A stretch of 64,000 bases of DNA from contig CAJUDG010000008.1 in assembly GCA_910584745.1 (NCBI GenBank), positions 97,854-161,853 of the forward strand, given 5' to 3'. Under the pieces are notes generated by a model, which worked only from the letters and a program-made list of their open reading frames with translations, was not told the DNA's origin and did no database searches. Both the position numbers and the translations under genes were made by a program. Of this stretch, positions 40,498 to 49,636 are shown in pieces; positions within the stretch are counted from its first letter, which is position 1; every line of letters begins with the position of its first letter. The DNA is from an uncultured Eubacteriales bacterium (lineage in GTDB: Bacteria; Bacillota; Clostridia; Oscillospirales; Acutalibacteraceae).

Positions 40498-40510
40498 AAA
40501 TGCAGTCAGG

Positions 40511-40535
40511 TGGGGCAAAGTGGTGGAAAGTGGGG
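40511..40535 (+). promoter_or_regulatory. MraZ operator boxes
   Basis: TGGGG caaag TGGTG gaaag TGGGG: three TGGGN-type boxes at exact 10-bp steps just past the start site, the known MraZ autorepression layout. Confidence 0.85.
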
Positions 40536-40544
40536 CGAAATGCT

Positions 40545-40964
40545 ATGCTAACAGGTGAATATCAGCACAGCATGGACCCCAAGGGCCGGGTCACAGTGCC
40601 CGCCCGCTTTCGGGAGGAGCTGGGGGAGCGGTTCTATGTGATGATAGGGGCCGACGGCTGCCTGAACCTTCTATCGGAGGAGCAGGTGGAGATAGCCACC
40701 GCCAGGATAAAGGAGCTGCCGCCAAAGCAGGCGAAGCTGCTTTTACGCAAGACCTTCGGCCAGGCGGCGGAGGTGGAGCCGGACCGGCAGGGGCGCATAC
40801 TCATCCCGGAGAAGCTGCGGGAGCACGCGGGCCTTACAAAGGACGTGACGCTGGTGGGCGCGTCCACCAGGGCGGAGCTTTGGGACACAGAGCGCTGGCA
40901 GGCCTATAACGACGCACAGAGCCCCGAGGACGTTGAGGAGCTCATGAACCTGATAATCTTCTAA
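40545..40964 (+). CDS. mraZ: Transcriptional regulator MraZ
   Basis: 139 residues from MLTGEYQHSMDPKGR (upstream in-frame codons cover the operator). Two AbrB-like halves: SMDPKGRVTVPARFRE and VEPDRQGRILIPEKLRE. Represses the dcw operon through the TGGGN boxes. Confidence 0.96.
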   Translation: MLTGEYQHSMDPKGRVTVPARFREELGERFYVMIGADGCLNLLSEEQVEIATARIKELPPKQAKLLLRKTFGQAAEVEPDRQGRILIPEKLREHAGLTKDVTLVGASTRAELWDTERWQAYNDAQSPEDVEELMNLIIF

Positions 40965-41010
40965 ATTTGGTAGACATAATTTATTATAGCATAAAAGGGG
41001 GCGGGGCGCA

Positions 41011-41940
41011 ATGGATTTTCTGCATAAGCCCGTCCTGTTCAGAGAGACCATAGAGGCCCTTGCCATCGCGCCGGGGGGCGGGTACATCGACGGCACCCTT
41101 GGGGGCGGCGGGCACTCAGAGGCCATACTCAGGGCCCTTGATGGAGAGGGGAGGCTCCTGGGGATAGACCAGGACCCGGACGCTATACGTGCCGCCACAG
41201 AGCGGCTGGGGGGGTTTGAGAACTTTACGGCGGTCAGAGGGAACTTTCGGGATATAGCCCGGCTTGCCCGGGAGAACGGCATGGAGGGGGCCCGGGGAGT
41301 GCTTCTTGACGTCGGGGTGTCCTCCTACCAGCTTGACGCGCCGGAGCGGGGCTTCTCATACCACCACGACGCGCCATTGGATATGCGCATGAGCCGTGAG
41401 GGGACAAGCGCCTATGACCTTGTGAACGGCCTCTCAATGGAGGAGCTGCGGGACATAATATGGCGCTTCGGCGAGGATAAGAGCGCCGGAAGGATAGCGG
41501 CGGGGATAGTGAGGGCCCGGGAGCAGGGGCAAATAGAGACCACCGGGCAGCTTGCGGAGATAGTAAAGAGCTCGGTGCCCGCGGCGGTGAGAAGGGCCGA
41601 GGGCCACCCGGCAAGGCGGACCTTCCAGGCGCTGAGGATAGCGGTCAACGGCGAGCTTGACGCCCTTTCAGAGGGGCTTGAGGGAGCCATGGAGATACTG
41701 GGGCCGGGGGGACGGCTGGCGGTGATCACCTTCCACTCTTTGGAGGACAGGATAGTAAAGCGAAGGATGGCCGAATACTGCAAGGGCTGCACATGCCCGC
41801 CGGACTTCCCGGTGTGCGTCTGCGGCAAAAAGCCCAGGGGGCGGCTGGTGATAAAGGGGGGGCTAGGGCCCTCGGAGGAGGAGCTTGCGGAGAACCCCAG
41901 GGCCAGGAGCGCGAGGCTGAGAGTATTGGAGAAACTGTAG
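41011..41940 (+). CDS. rsmH: 16S rRNA (cytosine1402-N4)-methyltransferase
   Basis: 309 residues. HKPVLFRETIEAL, IDGTLGGGGHSEAIL, GVLLDVGVSSYQLDAPERGFSY (in parts), RMSREGTSAYD, ITFHSLEDRIVK and the cysteine-rich CKGCTCPPDFPVC. Standard second gene of the dcw cluster. Confidence 0.97.
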   Translation: MDFLHKPVLFRETIEALAIAPGGGYIDGTLGGGGHSEAILRALDGEGRLLGIDQDPDAIRAATERLGGFENFTAVRGNFRDIARLARENGMEGARGVLLDVGVSSYQLDAPERGFSYHHDAPLDMRMSREGTSAYDLVNGLSMEELRDIIWRFGEDKSAGRIAAGIVRAREQGQIETTGQLAEIVKSSVPAAVRRAEGHPARRTFQALRIAVNGELDALSEGLEGAMEILGPGGRLAVITFHSLEDRIVKRRMAEYCKGCTCPPDFPVCVCGKKPRGRLVIKGGLGPSEEELAENPRARSARLRVLEKL

Positions 41941-42012
41941 TTTCTTTGGATGTTGTATCTTTTGGGTGAGTGAAAATAGAGCGGGCCGATGGGGTCCGGC
42001 AGGGAGGACAAA

Positions 42013-42576
42013 ATGGCAAACCGAGCGGAAGCGTATGACCTTTCATACTTTGAGGATATCAGCTCTAACGGGGCGCTTATAGACGACTATGCCTATGAGC
42101 TTCCGCAGATAGAAGAACCTCAGGTAGAGGAACAGCCGGAACGAAAAGTAGTTGAGTTACCCCGGCGCAGGGAGCGCCAGCGGCAGCGGGAGGAGACGAA
42201 GCCGAAGCTGCGGCGCAACGCCCTGAGGATAGCCAAGTACATGATGGTGATAGGGCTGGTGACCGGGGTGAGCATAGGGGCGCTTGTAAGCGAGGTGCAG
42301 CTGACGGAGATAAACGAGATGATAAACGAGACCAGGAATGACCTTGAGGAGGCCAAGAGCCTTGAGGTGCAGCTGACCATGCAGGCGGCGCAGAAGATGA
42401 CGGACGCGCAGGTGGAGGAGTATGCCCGGGGGGAGCTGGGGATGGGGAAGCTGAGCTCGTCCCAGGTGGTGTATCTGCATGTGGCGCAGCAGGACAGGGG
42501 CACGGTGGTGCAGGAGACTGGCGGGGGGTCGTGGCTTGAGAGAGTGTGGGCAACGGTGCGCGGGTGGTTCGCGTAG
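42013..42576 (+). CDS. ftsL: FtsL-like cell-division protein
   Basis: 187 residues from MANRAEAYDL (GGGAGG upstream). A long cytoplasmic N-terminus rich in Glu and Arg (PRRRERQRQREE), one TM (YMMVIGLVTGVSIGAL near 78), then an extracytoplasmic coiled coil (EINEMINETRNDLEEAKSLE). Position between rsmH and a class B PBP gene supports FtsL. Acts with FtsQ/DivIC in divisome assembly. Confidence 0.85.
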   Translation: MANRAEAYDLSYFEDISSNGALIDDYAYELPQIEEPQVEEQPERKVVELPRRRERQRQREETKPKLRRNALRIAKYMMVIGLVTGVSIGALVSEVQLTEINEMINETRNDLEEAKSLEVQLTMQAAQKMTDAQVEEYARGELGMGKLSSSQVVYLHVAQQDRGTVVQETGGGSWLERVWATVRGWFA

Positions 42577-42735
42577 CGACGAGCCCGGTCCAGCCGACAT
42601 TGGCCTACGGCCAAGTCGCAGAGTTTGCTTTGCAAACTCTGGGCCTGACGCTGGCGAGGTTTGGGGCGGACTTCGCGAAGCGAACGTCCAGAGCCCCAAG
42701 GTCTTGCGCATAAGCGCCAGCTTGCGCGAATAAAA
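42577..42735 (-). repeat. Repeat family A, copy 6 (expanded)
   Basis: GCCCGGTCCAGCC at the left, an inserted block of small palindromes (TTGGCCTACGGCCAA, AGAGTTTGCTTTGCAAACTCT, ACTTCGCGAAGCGAACGT), then the family end CCCAAGGTCTTGCGC. It lies inside the dcw cluster between ftsL and the PBP gene. Confidence 0.65.
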
Positions 42736-42752
42736 ATAAGAAGAAGCAGAAC

Positions 42753-42794
42753 GCAAACGAGGGCCAAACCCGATTTGGCTCTCGCTTTTCTAAA
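42753..42794 (+). terminator. Terminator-like hairpin inside the dcw cluster
   Basis: GAG-gGCCAAA cccga TTTGGC-tCTC followed by GCTTTTC. No clear promoter is seen before the next gene, so it may attenuate rather than end transcription. Confidence 0.65.
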
Positions 42795-42812
42795 AAAACC
42801 GGGGAGGCGCGT

Positions 42813-45104
42813 ATGGCAAAAGGCACCACAGAAAAAATAAGGAAGAAGGCCCTGGGCCTGATGTACGCCCTGCTGATAGCGGGCTTCGGCGCGGCGGCCA
42901 TAAGCCTTGTGCACTGGCAGCTCGTAGAGGGCGAACAGCTGAAATCCGCCGCCATGGAGCAGAGCCTGAGAAGCACGGGCCTGCCCGCCATGCGGGGCAC
43001 CATCTACGACGCCACGGGCACAAAGGTCCTGGCCCAGAGCGCCAGTGTCTGGACCGTGGTTCTCGAGCCCCACTACCTCAGCGACAACGACAACCTGAGA
43101 CGTATAGTCGCAAACGGCCTCTCGGAAATACTCGGCCTTGACGCCATGGACCTCTACGAGCGCACAGGGGAGGCGGGCTCCTACTACGACGTGGTGGAGC
43201 GCAAGGTGGAGACCGAGGTGCGGGACAGGATAGTGGAGCTTATGAACCAGAACGAGATAAGCAACGGCATACGCCTTATCCCCGACTATAAGCGGTACTA
43301 CCCCTACGGCACGGTGGCCTCCAACGTCCTGGGCTTCACCGGCAACGACAATAACGGCCTTGGGGGGCTTGAACTCTACTATGAGGAGGAGCTCTCCGGC
43401 AGCGCGGGGCGGCTTGTGGCGGCGAAGAACGCCTTCGGCACGGATATGCCCTTTGAGTACGAGCAGATAGTGGAGGCCCAGGACGGCTATGACCTGGTGC
43501 TGACCATCGACGAGACCGTGCAGAGCGTCCTTGAAAAGTACCTTCAGGAGGGCATAGAGAAGTTCATGATAAAAAACGGCGCGGTGGCGGTGATGATGGA
43601 CGTGGACACCGGGGGCATACTGGGCCTTGCCACGCACCCGAACTTCGACCCCAACGACCCCTTGACCATACAGGACCAGAACCTTTTAAAGGAGATAGAG
43701 AAGCTGCCCGAGGGCGACGAGCGAAAGGAGGCCGTGGCCAACGCCCAGTATACCCAGTGGCGCAACAAGGGGGTGTCGGACCTCTATTATCCGGGCTCGG
43801 TGTACAAGATGTGCACGGGGTCCATGGGCATAGAGGAGGGGGTCATCACCGAGGAGAGCCTCTATACCTGCAAGGGCTATGAGAAGATAGAGGGCATGAA
43901 GGACTCCATACACTGCTGGAACCACGACGGCCACGGCACCACTACCTTCAGAGAGGGGCTCTGCAACTCCTGCAACCCGTGGTTCATGTACATCGCCGGA
44001 GAGCTGGGGGCGGACGTGTTCTGCCGCTACAGAGAGGCCTTCGGCTTTGAGGACAGCACCGGCATAGACCTGCCCGGCGAGGCCGACAGCCTTCTGCACG
44101 CCAGGGAGGACATGGGCGAGGTGGAGCTGAAGATAGAGGCCTTCGGCCAGAACTTCAGTATAACCCCCATCCAGATGATAACGGCCAGCGCCGCCGTTGC
44201 CAACGGCGGGTATCTCGTGCGGCCCCACGTGGTGGACAGGATAGTGGATAAAGAGGGCAACATCGTAAAGAGCGCCGACAAGAGCTACCGCCGCCAGGTG
44301 ATATCCGAGAGCACCAGCGCCACCCTCTGCGACATACTCCGGCAGAACGTGGCCTCGGGCACGGCCAGGGGCGGCTATGTCTCGGGCTATAGGGTCTGCG
44401 GCAAGACCGGCACCTCCGAGAAGGTGGATAAGCATAACCAGGACCTTATAAAGGACCCCAACGCCCGGATGACCTATATCGCCTCCTACTGCGGCTTCGC
44501 CCCGGCGGAGGACCCGAAGTACGCGCTTCTCGTCTTCTTCGACGAGCCGGACGACCTGAACAACGGCGGCTATACCGCGGGCAACGCCATCGCCGGGCCC
44601 ATCTTCTCGGCCATCATGCAGGAGCTGCTGCCGTATCTCGGCGTGGAGGTCATGTACTCCGAGGACGAGTACGACGAGCAGCGGGACACCGTCTCGCCCA
44701 GCGTGGCGGGCAAGACCCTTGAGGAGGCCCTTGAGGAGATAGAGGAGGCCGGGCTCGAGTACGATATTGTGGGCAGCGAGGAATCCCACAAGAAGGTGAC
44801 CGAGCAGATACCCGAGGGCGGGGCCTCCGTGCCCAAGGACGGCAAGGTGGTGCTGTACACATCGGGCTATGACGTGAACAATACCATGACGCAGGTGCCG
44901 GACTTCTTCCAGATGGACCTTGCCAACGCCGTGTTCGAGGCGGCCATGAACGACCTGCAGGTCACCATAAACGGCAGCCGGGACGACGACGCGGTGGTCA
45001 TGCTCCAGGGCATAGAGCCCGGGGAGAAGGTGAAGAAGGGCACGGTGATAACCCTGACCTTCGGCAGCAAGGTGAATACGGACGTGTCCGTGATACTGGA
45101 CTAA
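42813..45104 (+). CDS. spoVD: Class B penicillin-binding protein with PASTA domains (SpoVD/FtsI type)
   Basis: 763 residues. N-terminal TM (about 17-35), dimerisation domain with LPAMRGTIYDATG, transpeptidase motifs SVYK (YYPGSVYKMCTG), SCN (CNSCNPWF) and KTG (CGKTGTSEK), and two C-terminal PASTA units (from about residue 635). It cross-links septal or spore-cortex peptidoglycan. Only one class B PBP gene is present here, so it may serve division, sporulation or both. Confidence 0.93.
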   Translation: MAKGTTEKIRKKALGLMYALLIAGFGAAAISLVHWQLVEGEQLKSAAMEQSLRSTGLPAMRGTIYDATGTKVLAQSASVWTVVLEPHYLSDNDNLRRIVANGLSEILGLDAMDLYERTGEAGSYYDVVERKVETEVRDRIVELMNQNEISNGIRLIPDYKRYYPYGTVASNVLGFTGNDNNGLGGLELYYEEELSGSAGRLVAAKNAFGTDMPFEYEQIVEAQDGYDLVLTIDETVQSVLEKYLQEGIEKFMIKNGAVAVMMDVDTGGILGLATHPNFDPNDPLTIQDQNLLKEIEKLPEGDERKEAVANAQYTQWRNKGVSDLYYPGSVYKMCTGSMGIEEGVITEESLYTCKGYEKIEGMKDSIHCWNHDGHGTTTFREGLCNSCNPWFMYIAGELGADVFCRYREAFGFEDSTGIDLPGEADSLLHAREDMGEVELKIEAFGQNFSITPIQMITASAAVANGGYLVRPHVVDRIVDKEGNIVKSADKSYRRQVISESTSATLCDILRQNVASGTARGGYVSGYRVCGKTGTSEKVDKHNQDLIKDPNARMTYIASYCGFAPAEDPKYALLVFFDEPDDLNNGGYTAGNAIAGPIFSAIMQELLPYLGVEVMYSEDEYDEQRDTVSPSVAGKTLEEALEEIEEAGLEYDIVGSEESHKKVTEQIPEGGASVPKDGKVVLYTSGYDVNNTMTQVPDFFQMDLANAVFEAAMNDLQVTINGSRDDDAVVMLQGIEPGEKVKKGTVITLTFGSKVNTDVSVILD

Positions 45105-45132
45105 AACACAAAAAATCGGGGAGGATGTAAGG

Positions 45133-46134
45133 ATGAACATCACATGGCTGCTGATAACGGCCCTTGGGGGCTTCGGAGTGACGGCGGTGCTGGGCTTCTG
45201 GCTGATACCGCTTCTGCACAGGCTGAAATTCGGCCAGACCATTCGGGAGATAGGCCCCAAATGGCACAAGAACAAACAGGGCACGCCCACAATGGGGGGC
45301 ATAATGTTCATTTCCGGCATAGCAGTTTCGGCGCTCCTCTGCGTGCCAATGTACTACGCCCAGGCGGGCCGGGAGACCCCTCTCATGCTCTCCCGGGTCT
45401 TCGGGGGCCTTGGGATGGCCGTGGGCTTTGGTGCCATCGGCTTTATGGACGACTTTATAAGCATTATGAAAAAGCGGAACCTGGGGCTGACCGAAAAGCA
45501 GAAGCTGGCCCTACAGTTCCTGGTGGCCGGGGCGTACCTTCTGTCCATGCGCCTTGCCGGGGACGACACCGCCACGGTCATCCCCTTCTTCGGCAGCTTT
45601 GACCTGGGGCTTCTGTACTACCCCCTGGCGGCCATACTTATCGTGGGCCTTACGAACGCCGTGAACTTCACCGACGGCATAGACGGCCTTTGCGGCAGCG
45701 TCAGCATGTTCGTTTTCGCGGCACTGGGCGTGTCGGCGGGGATACTCAATATGGCGGGGCTTACCCTGCTGTCGGCGGCGTCGGCGGCGGCGTGCCTGGG
45801 CTTTCTCATCTGGAACTTCCACCCGGCGAAGGTCTTTATGGGCGACACCGGGTCCCTGTTCCTGGGTGGCATGGCGGCGGCCCTCTGCTTTGGGATCGAT
45901 ATGCCCATACTGCTGCTGCCCCTGGGGCTGATATACTGGGCGGAGATACTCTCCGTTGTGATACAGGTCACATACTTCAAGCGCACCGGCGGCAAGCGGC
46001 TTTTCAAGATGTCGCCCATACACCACCACTTTGAGATGTGCGGCTGGAGCGAGTACAAGATATGCGGGGTCTTCTCCGCTGTGACGGTCCTTGGGGGACT
46101 TATAGCCGTGCTCTGCGTATTGTACGGGGTCTGA
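45133..46134 (+). CDS. mraY: Phospho-MurNAc-pentapeptide transferase
   Basis: 333 residues, ten TM. KHNKQGTPTMGGI-like stretch (HKNKQGTPTMGGIMF), FMDDFISIMKKRNLGLTEKQK (in parts), NFTDGIDGLCGS, and the MGDTGSLFLGG catalytic Asp region; HHHFEMCGWSE ending. Makes lipid I. Confidence 0.97.
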   Translation: MNITWLLITALGGFGVTAVLGFWLIPLLHRLKFGQTIREIGPKWHKNKQGTPTMGGIMFISGIAVSALLCVPMYYAQAGRETPLMLSRVFGGLGMAVGFGAIGFMDDFISIMKKRNLGLTEKQKLALQFLVAGAYLLSMRLAGDDTATVIPFFGSFDLGLLYYPLAAILIVGLTNAVNFTDGIDGLCGSVSMFVFAALGVSAGILNMAGLTLLSAASAAACLGFLIWNFHPAKVFMGDTGSLFLGGMAAALCFGIDMPILLLPLGLIYWAEILSVVIQVTYFKRTGGKRLFKMSPIHHHFEMCGWSEYKICGVFSAVTVLGGLIAVLCVLYGV

Positions 46135-46171
46135 CTGCACAGAATAAAGCAAAAAGGGAAGGAGGCTGCCT

Positions 46172-47440
46172 ATGCCATCAGGAACAGCCCGGGCCGGGAC
46201 AGCCCGCGGTCTACAGAGGGTGCCCGCAAGGAACCATGAGGAGCCCAGAAGCACCCCCCCAAAGCGCCGGCGCAGGCGCAAAATAAAGTACCAGCTTTTC
46301 AGCCTGGGCGAGGGGCTCGACATGCCCCTGTTCGTGTTTATAATGGTGCTGCTGGCCATCGGCCTTGTGATGCTCTTCTCCGCCAGCTACGCGGACAGCT
46401 ACTACAGGGAGAACAACAGCTACTACTATATCGTGCGCCAGGGGGGCTTCGCCATAGCGGGGGTCATAGCCATGCTGTTCATCTCCGCCTTCGACTATCA
46501 CAACTTCCACAGGCTGACCCTCCCCATAGCGGGGGTGACTATCCTCATGCTCCTGGCGGTGCTGCTCTTTGGCCGGGTGCTGCACATCAAAGAAATAGCT
46601 CCCGCCGAGGGCGAGGCCGTGAGGTGGCTGAACATCGGCCCGGTACAGTTCCAGCCCTCGGAGGTGGCAAAATTTGCCATCATACTGATGTTCGCGGACA
46701 TGATATCCCGCTGGGAGGACAGGATGGACCAGTTCATGTTCGGGGTGCTGCCCTTCGGGGTGGTGCTGGGGGTGTTCGCGCTGCTGGTGTTTTTGGAGAA
46801 CCATATGTCCGGCACGCTGATAATCGGTATGCTGGGGGCCATGATGATGTTCGTCGGCGGCACAAAGCCCCGCTGGCTGGTGCTGGGCGCGCTGGTCCTT
46901 CTCGGCCTTTTGGTGCTCTATATGACCCGGGGCGGCGGCGAGGACGGCGGCCCCTATCAGATGGGCCGCATAGAGGTCTGGCTGGACCCCCTGGAGGAGA
47001 ACGACGCCACCTGGCAGACGCGGCAGTCCCTTTACGCCATAGGTTCCGGCGGGCTTTTCGGCGTGGGGCTTGGGCAGTCGCGGCAGAAGTATATGTACCT
47101 GCCCGCGCCACAGAACGACTTTATCTTCGCGGTCGTCTGCGAGGAGCTGGGGCTTGTGGGGGCGCTGGTCATCATGATACTCTTTGCGCTGCTGGTATGG
47201 CGTGGGGTGCATATCTCGCTGCACGCGAAGGATAAGTTCGGGATGATGCTGGGGCTTGGGATGACCTTGCAGATAGGTTTGCAGGCGGCGCTGAATATAT
47301 GCGTGGTGACGAATACCGTGCCGAACACGGGCATAAGCCTGCCGTTTTTCAGCTATGGGGGCACGTCGCTCCTAATGCTGTTGGGGGAGATGGGAATCCT
47401 GCTGAATATATCCAGAAGCGCCAACGTAGAAAAAACTTGA
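46172..47440 (+). CDS. ftsW: Peptidoglycan polymerase FtsW (SEDS)
   Basis: 422 residues. A basic N-terminal tail (TPPKRRRRRKIKY) precedes about ten TM. SEDS motifs: GPVQFQPSEVAKFA, LENHMSGTLIIG, GQSRQKYMYLPAPQNDFIFAV (in parts) and NTGISLPFFSYGGTSLL. Follows mraY directly; murD, usually between them, is missing. Its TGA stop is the start of repeat A copy 7. Confidence 0.95.
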   Translation: MPSGTARAGTARGLQRVPARNHEEPRSTPPKRRRRRKIKYQLFSLGEGLDMPLFVFIMVLLAIGLVMLFSASYADSYYRENNSYYYIVRQGGFAIAGVIAMLFISAFDYHNFHRLTLPIAGVTILMLLAVLLFGRVLHIKEIAPAEGEAVRWLNIGPVQFQPSEVAKFAIILMFADMISRWEDRMDQFMFGVLPFGVVLGVFALLVFLENHMSGTLIIGMLGAMMMFVGGTKPRWLVLGALVLLGLLVLYMTRGGGEDGGPYQMGRIEVWLDPLEENDATWQTRQSLYAIGSGGLFGVGLGQSRQKYMYLPAPQNDFIFAVVCEELGLVGALVIMILFALLVWRGVHISLHAKDKFGMMLGLGMTLQIGLQAALNICVVTNTVPNTGISLPFFSYGGTSLLMLLGEMGILLNISRSANVEKT

Positions 47441-47520
47441 CCGGTCCAGCCGGTCTTAGGCTGGCGGGGGTGTGGGGCGCGGAGCCCCGCGACCTTGCCG
47501 AAAGGAGCGTTTCTGTGCTC
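47438..47520 (-). repeat. Repeat family A, copy 7
   Basis: TGACCGGTCCAGCCGG supplies the ftsW stop; then CTTAGGCTGG, the GGGGCGCGGAGCCCC hairpin and GACCTTGCCG. It separates ftsW from murG. Confidence 0.75.
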
Positions 47521-47553
47521 CTGAAGGCACCAAATGAGGGGAGAGAATAAAGA

Positions 47554-48681
47554 ATGAGGCTGCTATTCACCGGCGGCGGCACCGCCGGACACATAAACCC
47601 GGCGCTGGCCGTGGCGGGGTATTTCAAGGAGAAAGAGCCCGAGACAGAGATACTGTACGTGGGAAACCGGGGCGGCATGGAGGAAAAGCTTGTGCCCCAG
47701 GCGGGGTATCAGATGGCCTTTATCACCATCTCCGGCTTTCAGCGCAGCATGAGCCCGAAAAACATCGTCAAGAACCTGCGCACGATAGAGCGCATCTTCA
47801 CCGCCACCATGGAGACCAAAAAGATAATAAAGGACTTCGCCCCGGACGTGTGCGTGGGCACAGGGGGCTATGTCAGCGGCCCGGTGATACGCGAGGCGGC
47901 AAAGCTTCGGGTGCCCTGCGTGATACACGAATCCAACGCCTATCCGGGGGTCACGACAAAGCTCCTGTCAAAGCAGGTGCACACGGTCATGCTGGCCGTG
48001 CCGGACGCCAGGAAATACTTTGACCCCGGCGTGCGCACTGTGGTCACCGGCAACCCGGTGCGGGGCGAGGTGCTGAAGATAAGCCGGGAGGAGGCAAGGC
48101 GCGAGCTGGGCCTTGACGAGCGGCCCATGGTGCTGTCCTTCGGCGGCAGCCTTGGGGCGGCAATGCTGAACCGGGCGGCGGCGTATATGCTCGCTGAAAG
48201 CGCCAAGACCGGCAGGTATCAGCACATCCACGGCTATGGCCAGAACGACCCGCTGTTTCTGGAGGAGCTGACGGAGTACGGCCTGGACCTCTCTGAAAAC
48301 CCCCAGATAAGGGTGCTGGACTATATCCACAACATGCCCACCTGCCTTGCGGCGGCGGACCTTGTGATAAGCCGGGCGGGGGCCATGACCCTGTCGGAGA
48401 TAGAGGCAAAGGGCAAGGCTTCGATACTTATACCCTCGCCCAACGTGGCGGAGAACCACCAGTTCCACAACGCCATGGCCCTTGTGAAGCGGGGCGCGGG
48501 AGATATCCTTGAGGAGAAGGACCTCTCGGGCGAAGCTCTGTGGAAAAGGGTGGAGAAGCTGATGTCGGACCCGGAGCGCCTGAGGGGGCTTGGGGAAAAC
48601 GCCCGGAAGATGGACATACTGGACGCGAACCGGCGTATCTATGACGTGATAAAAGAGGCCTACAGATCGAAAGGAAGGTAA
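47554..48681 (+). CDS. murG: UDP-GlcNAc:lipid I N-acetylglucosaminyltransferase
   Basis: 375 residues. FTGGGTAGHINPALAVA loop, VGTGGYVSGPV, HESNAYPGVTTKLL, SFGGSLGAAMLN, SRAGAMTLSEIEAKGKASILIP (in parts) and NVAENHQFHNA. Makes lipid II. Four bases before the next gene. Confidence 0.97.
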   Translation: MRLLFTGGGTAGHINPALAVAGYFKEKEPETEILYVGNRGGMEEKLVPQAGYQMAFITISGFQRSMSPKNIVKNLRTIERIFTATMETKKIIKDFAPDVCVGTGGYVSGPVIREAAKLRVPCVIHESNAYPGVTTKLLSKQVHTVMLAVPDARKYFDPGVRTVVTGNPVRGEVLKISREEARRELGLDERPMVLSFGGSLGAAMLNRAAAYMLAESAKTGRYQHIHGYGQNDPLFLEELTEYGLDLSENPQIRVLDYIHNMPTCLAAADLVISRAGAMTLSEIEAKGKASILIPSPNVAENHQFHNAMALVKRGAGDILEEKDLSGEALWKRVEKLMSDPERLRGLGENARKMDILDANRRIYDVIKEAYRSKGR

Positions 48682-48684
48682 GGG

Positions 48685-49143
48685 ATGGACTATGAAATCG
48701 TGCTCCTGCGGGAGCGCCCGGAGCTTGTGCCGGAGGCCGCGGAGTGGTTCGGGCACTGCTTCGGTGTGCCGGAGAGCGCCTATCTTGAGAGCATGGAGGA
48801 GATGTTGGAGGGCAGGGGCACTGTGCCGCAGTGGTACGTTGCTGTGGACGGCGGCGCTATTATCGCGGGCATGGGGGTCATCGAGAACGACTTTCATGAG
48901 AGGAAGGACCTTAGGCCCAACGTCTGCGCCGTGTATACGGACGAGCCCTATAGGGGCCGGGGGATAGCGAGGGCGCTGATTGGTACGGTCTGTCAGGATA
49001 TGGCAGGAATGGGGATAGATACCCTGTACCTTGTGACGGACCATACAGGGCTATACGAGCGGTACGGCTGGGAGTTTTACTGCATGGTGCAGGGGGACGA
49101 CGGGCCGGAGAGGATGTACGCGCATAGGATGGAGGAGACATAA
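48685..49143 (+). CDS. GNAT acetyltransferase inserted in dcw cluster (1)
   Basis: 152 residues. N-terminal variable half, then motif A VCAVYTDEPYRGRGIARALI and LYLVTDHTGLYERYGWEF. AAGGAAGG upstream; overlaps the next gene by one base. It lies between murG and murA, an unusual place; substrate unknown. Confidence 0.88.
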   Translation: MDYEIVLLRERPELVPEAAEWFGHCFGVPESAYLESMEEMLEGRGTVPQWYVAVDGGAIIAGMGVIENDFHERKDLRPNVCAVYTDEPYRGRGIARALIGTVCQDMAGMGIDTLYLVTDHTGLYERYGWEFYCMVQGDDGPERMYAHRMEET

Positions 49144-49586
49144 TGGAAGTGAGAAAATGCACCTTAGAGGACCTGGACCGGCTGGCCCTGTGGTCCATGC
49201 AGGCCGAGGTGGACATGCGGGAGGGCTCGCCCTGGGGGGACCCAGAGGAGAGCCAGGAGCTCCTCGGGGACAAGCGGGACATTATGAAGCTTCGGCTTTC
49301 CGGGGATGAATTTGACGTGTACGAGTTCATCGAGGAGGGCACGCCCGTGGGCATGACCACGGTGGAGCGGGCCCGCCGCTATCCCGGGGTGAGCGTGGAG
49401 AGCTTTTTCATATGCCGGGAGCACCGGCGCAAAGGCTGCGGCACCAGGGCCCTGCGGGCCCTTATGGAGCACCTGGGCGAGACGGCCATAGACCTGGACG
49501 TGTACAGGTGGAACGAGCGGGCCATCGCCTTCTATAAAAGCTTCGGCTTTCGGGAGATATTCCTGCACATGAACTTCGGCACATAA
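49143..49586 (+). CDS. GNAT acetyltransferase inserted in dcw cluster (2)
   Basis: 147 residues. Acetyl-CoA motif VESFFICREHRRKGCGTRAL and the late DVYRWNERAIAFYKSFGF. Tandem with the previous GNAT but only distantly similar. Substrate unknown. Confidence 0.88.
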   Translation: MEVRKCTLEDLDRLALWSMQAEVDMREGSPWGDPEESQELLGDKRDIMKLRLSGDEFDVYEFIEEGTPVGMTTVERARRYPGVSVESFFICREHRRKGCGTRALRALMEHLGETAIDLDVYRWNERAIAFYKSFGFREIFLHMNFGT

Positions 49587-49636
49587 AATTCCGAAAGTCA
49601 TAAGATATCATAGCTAACATAATCGAGGTGTTACCT

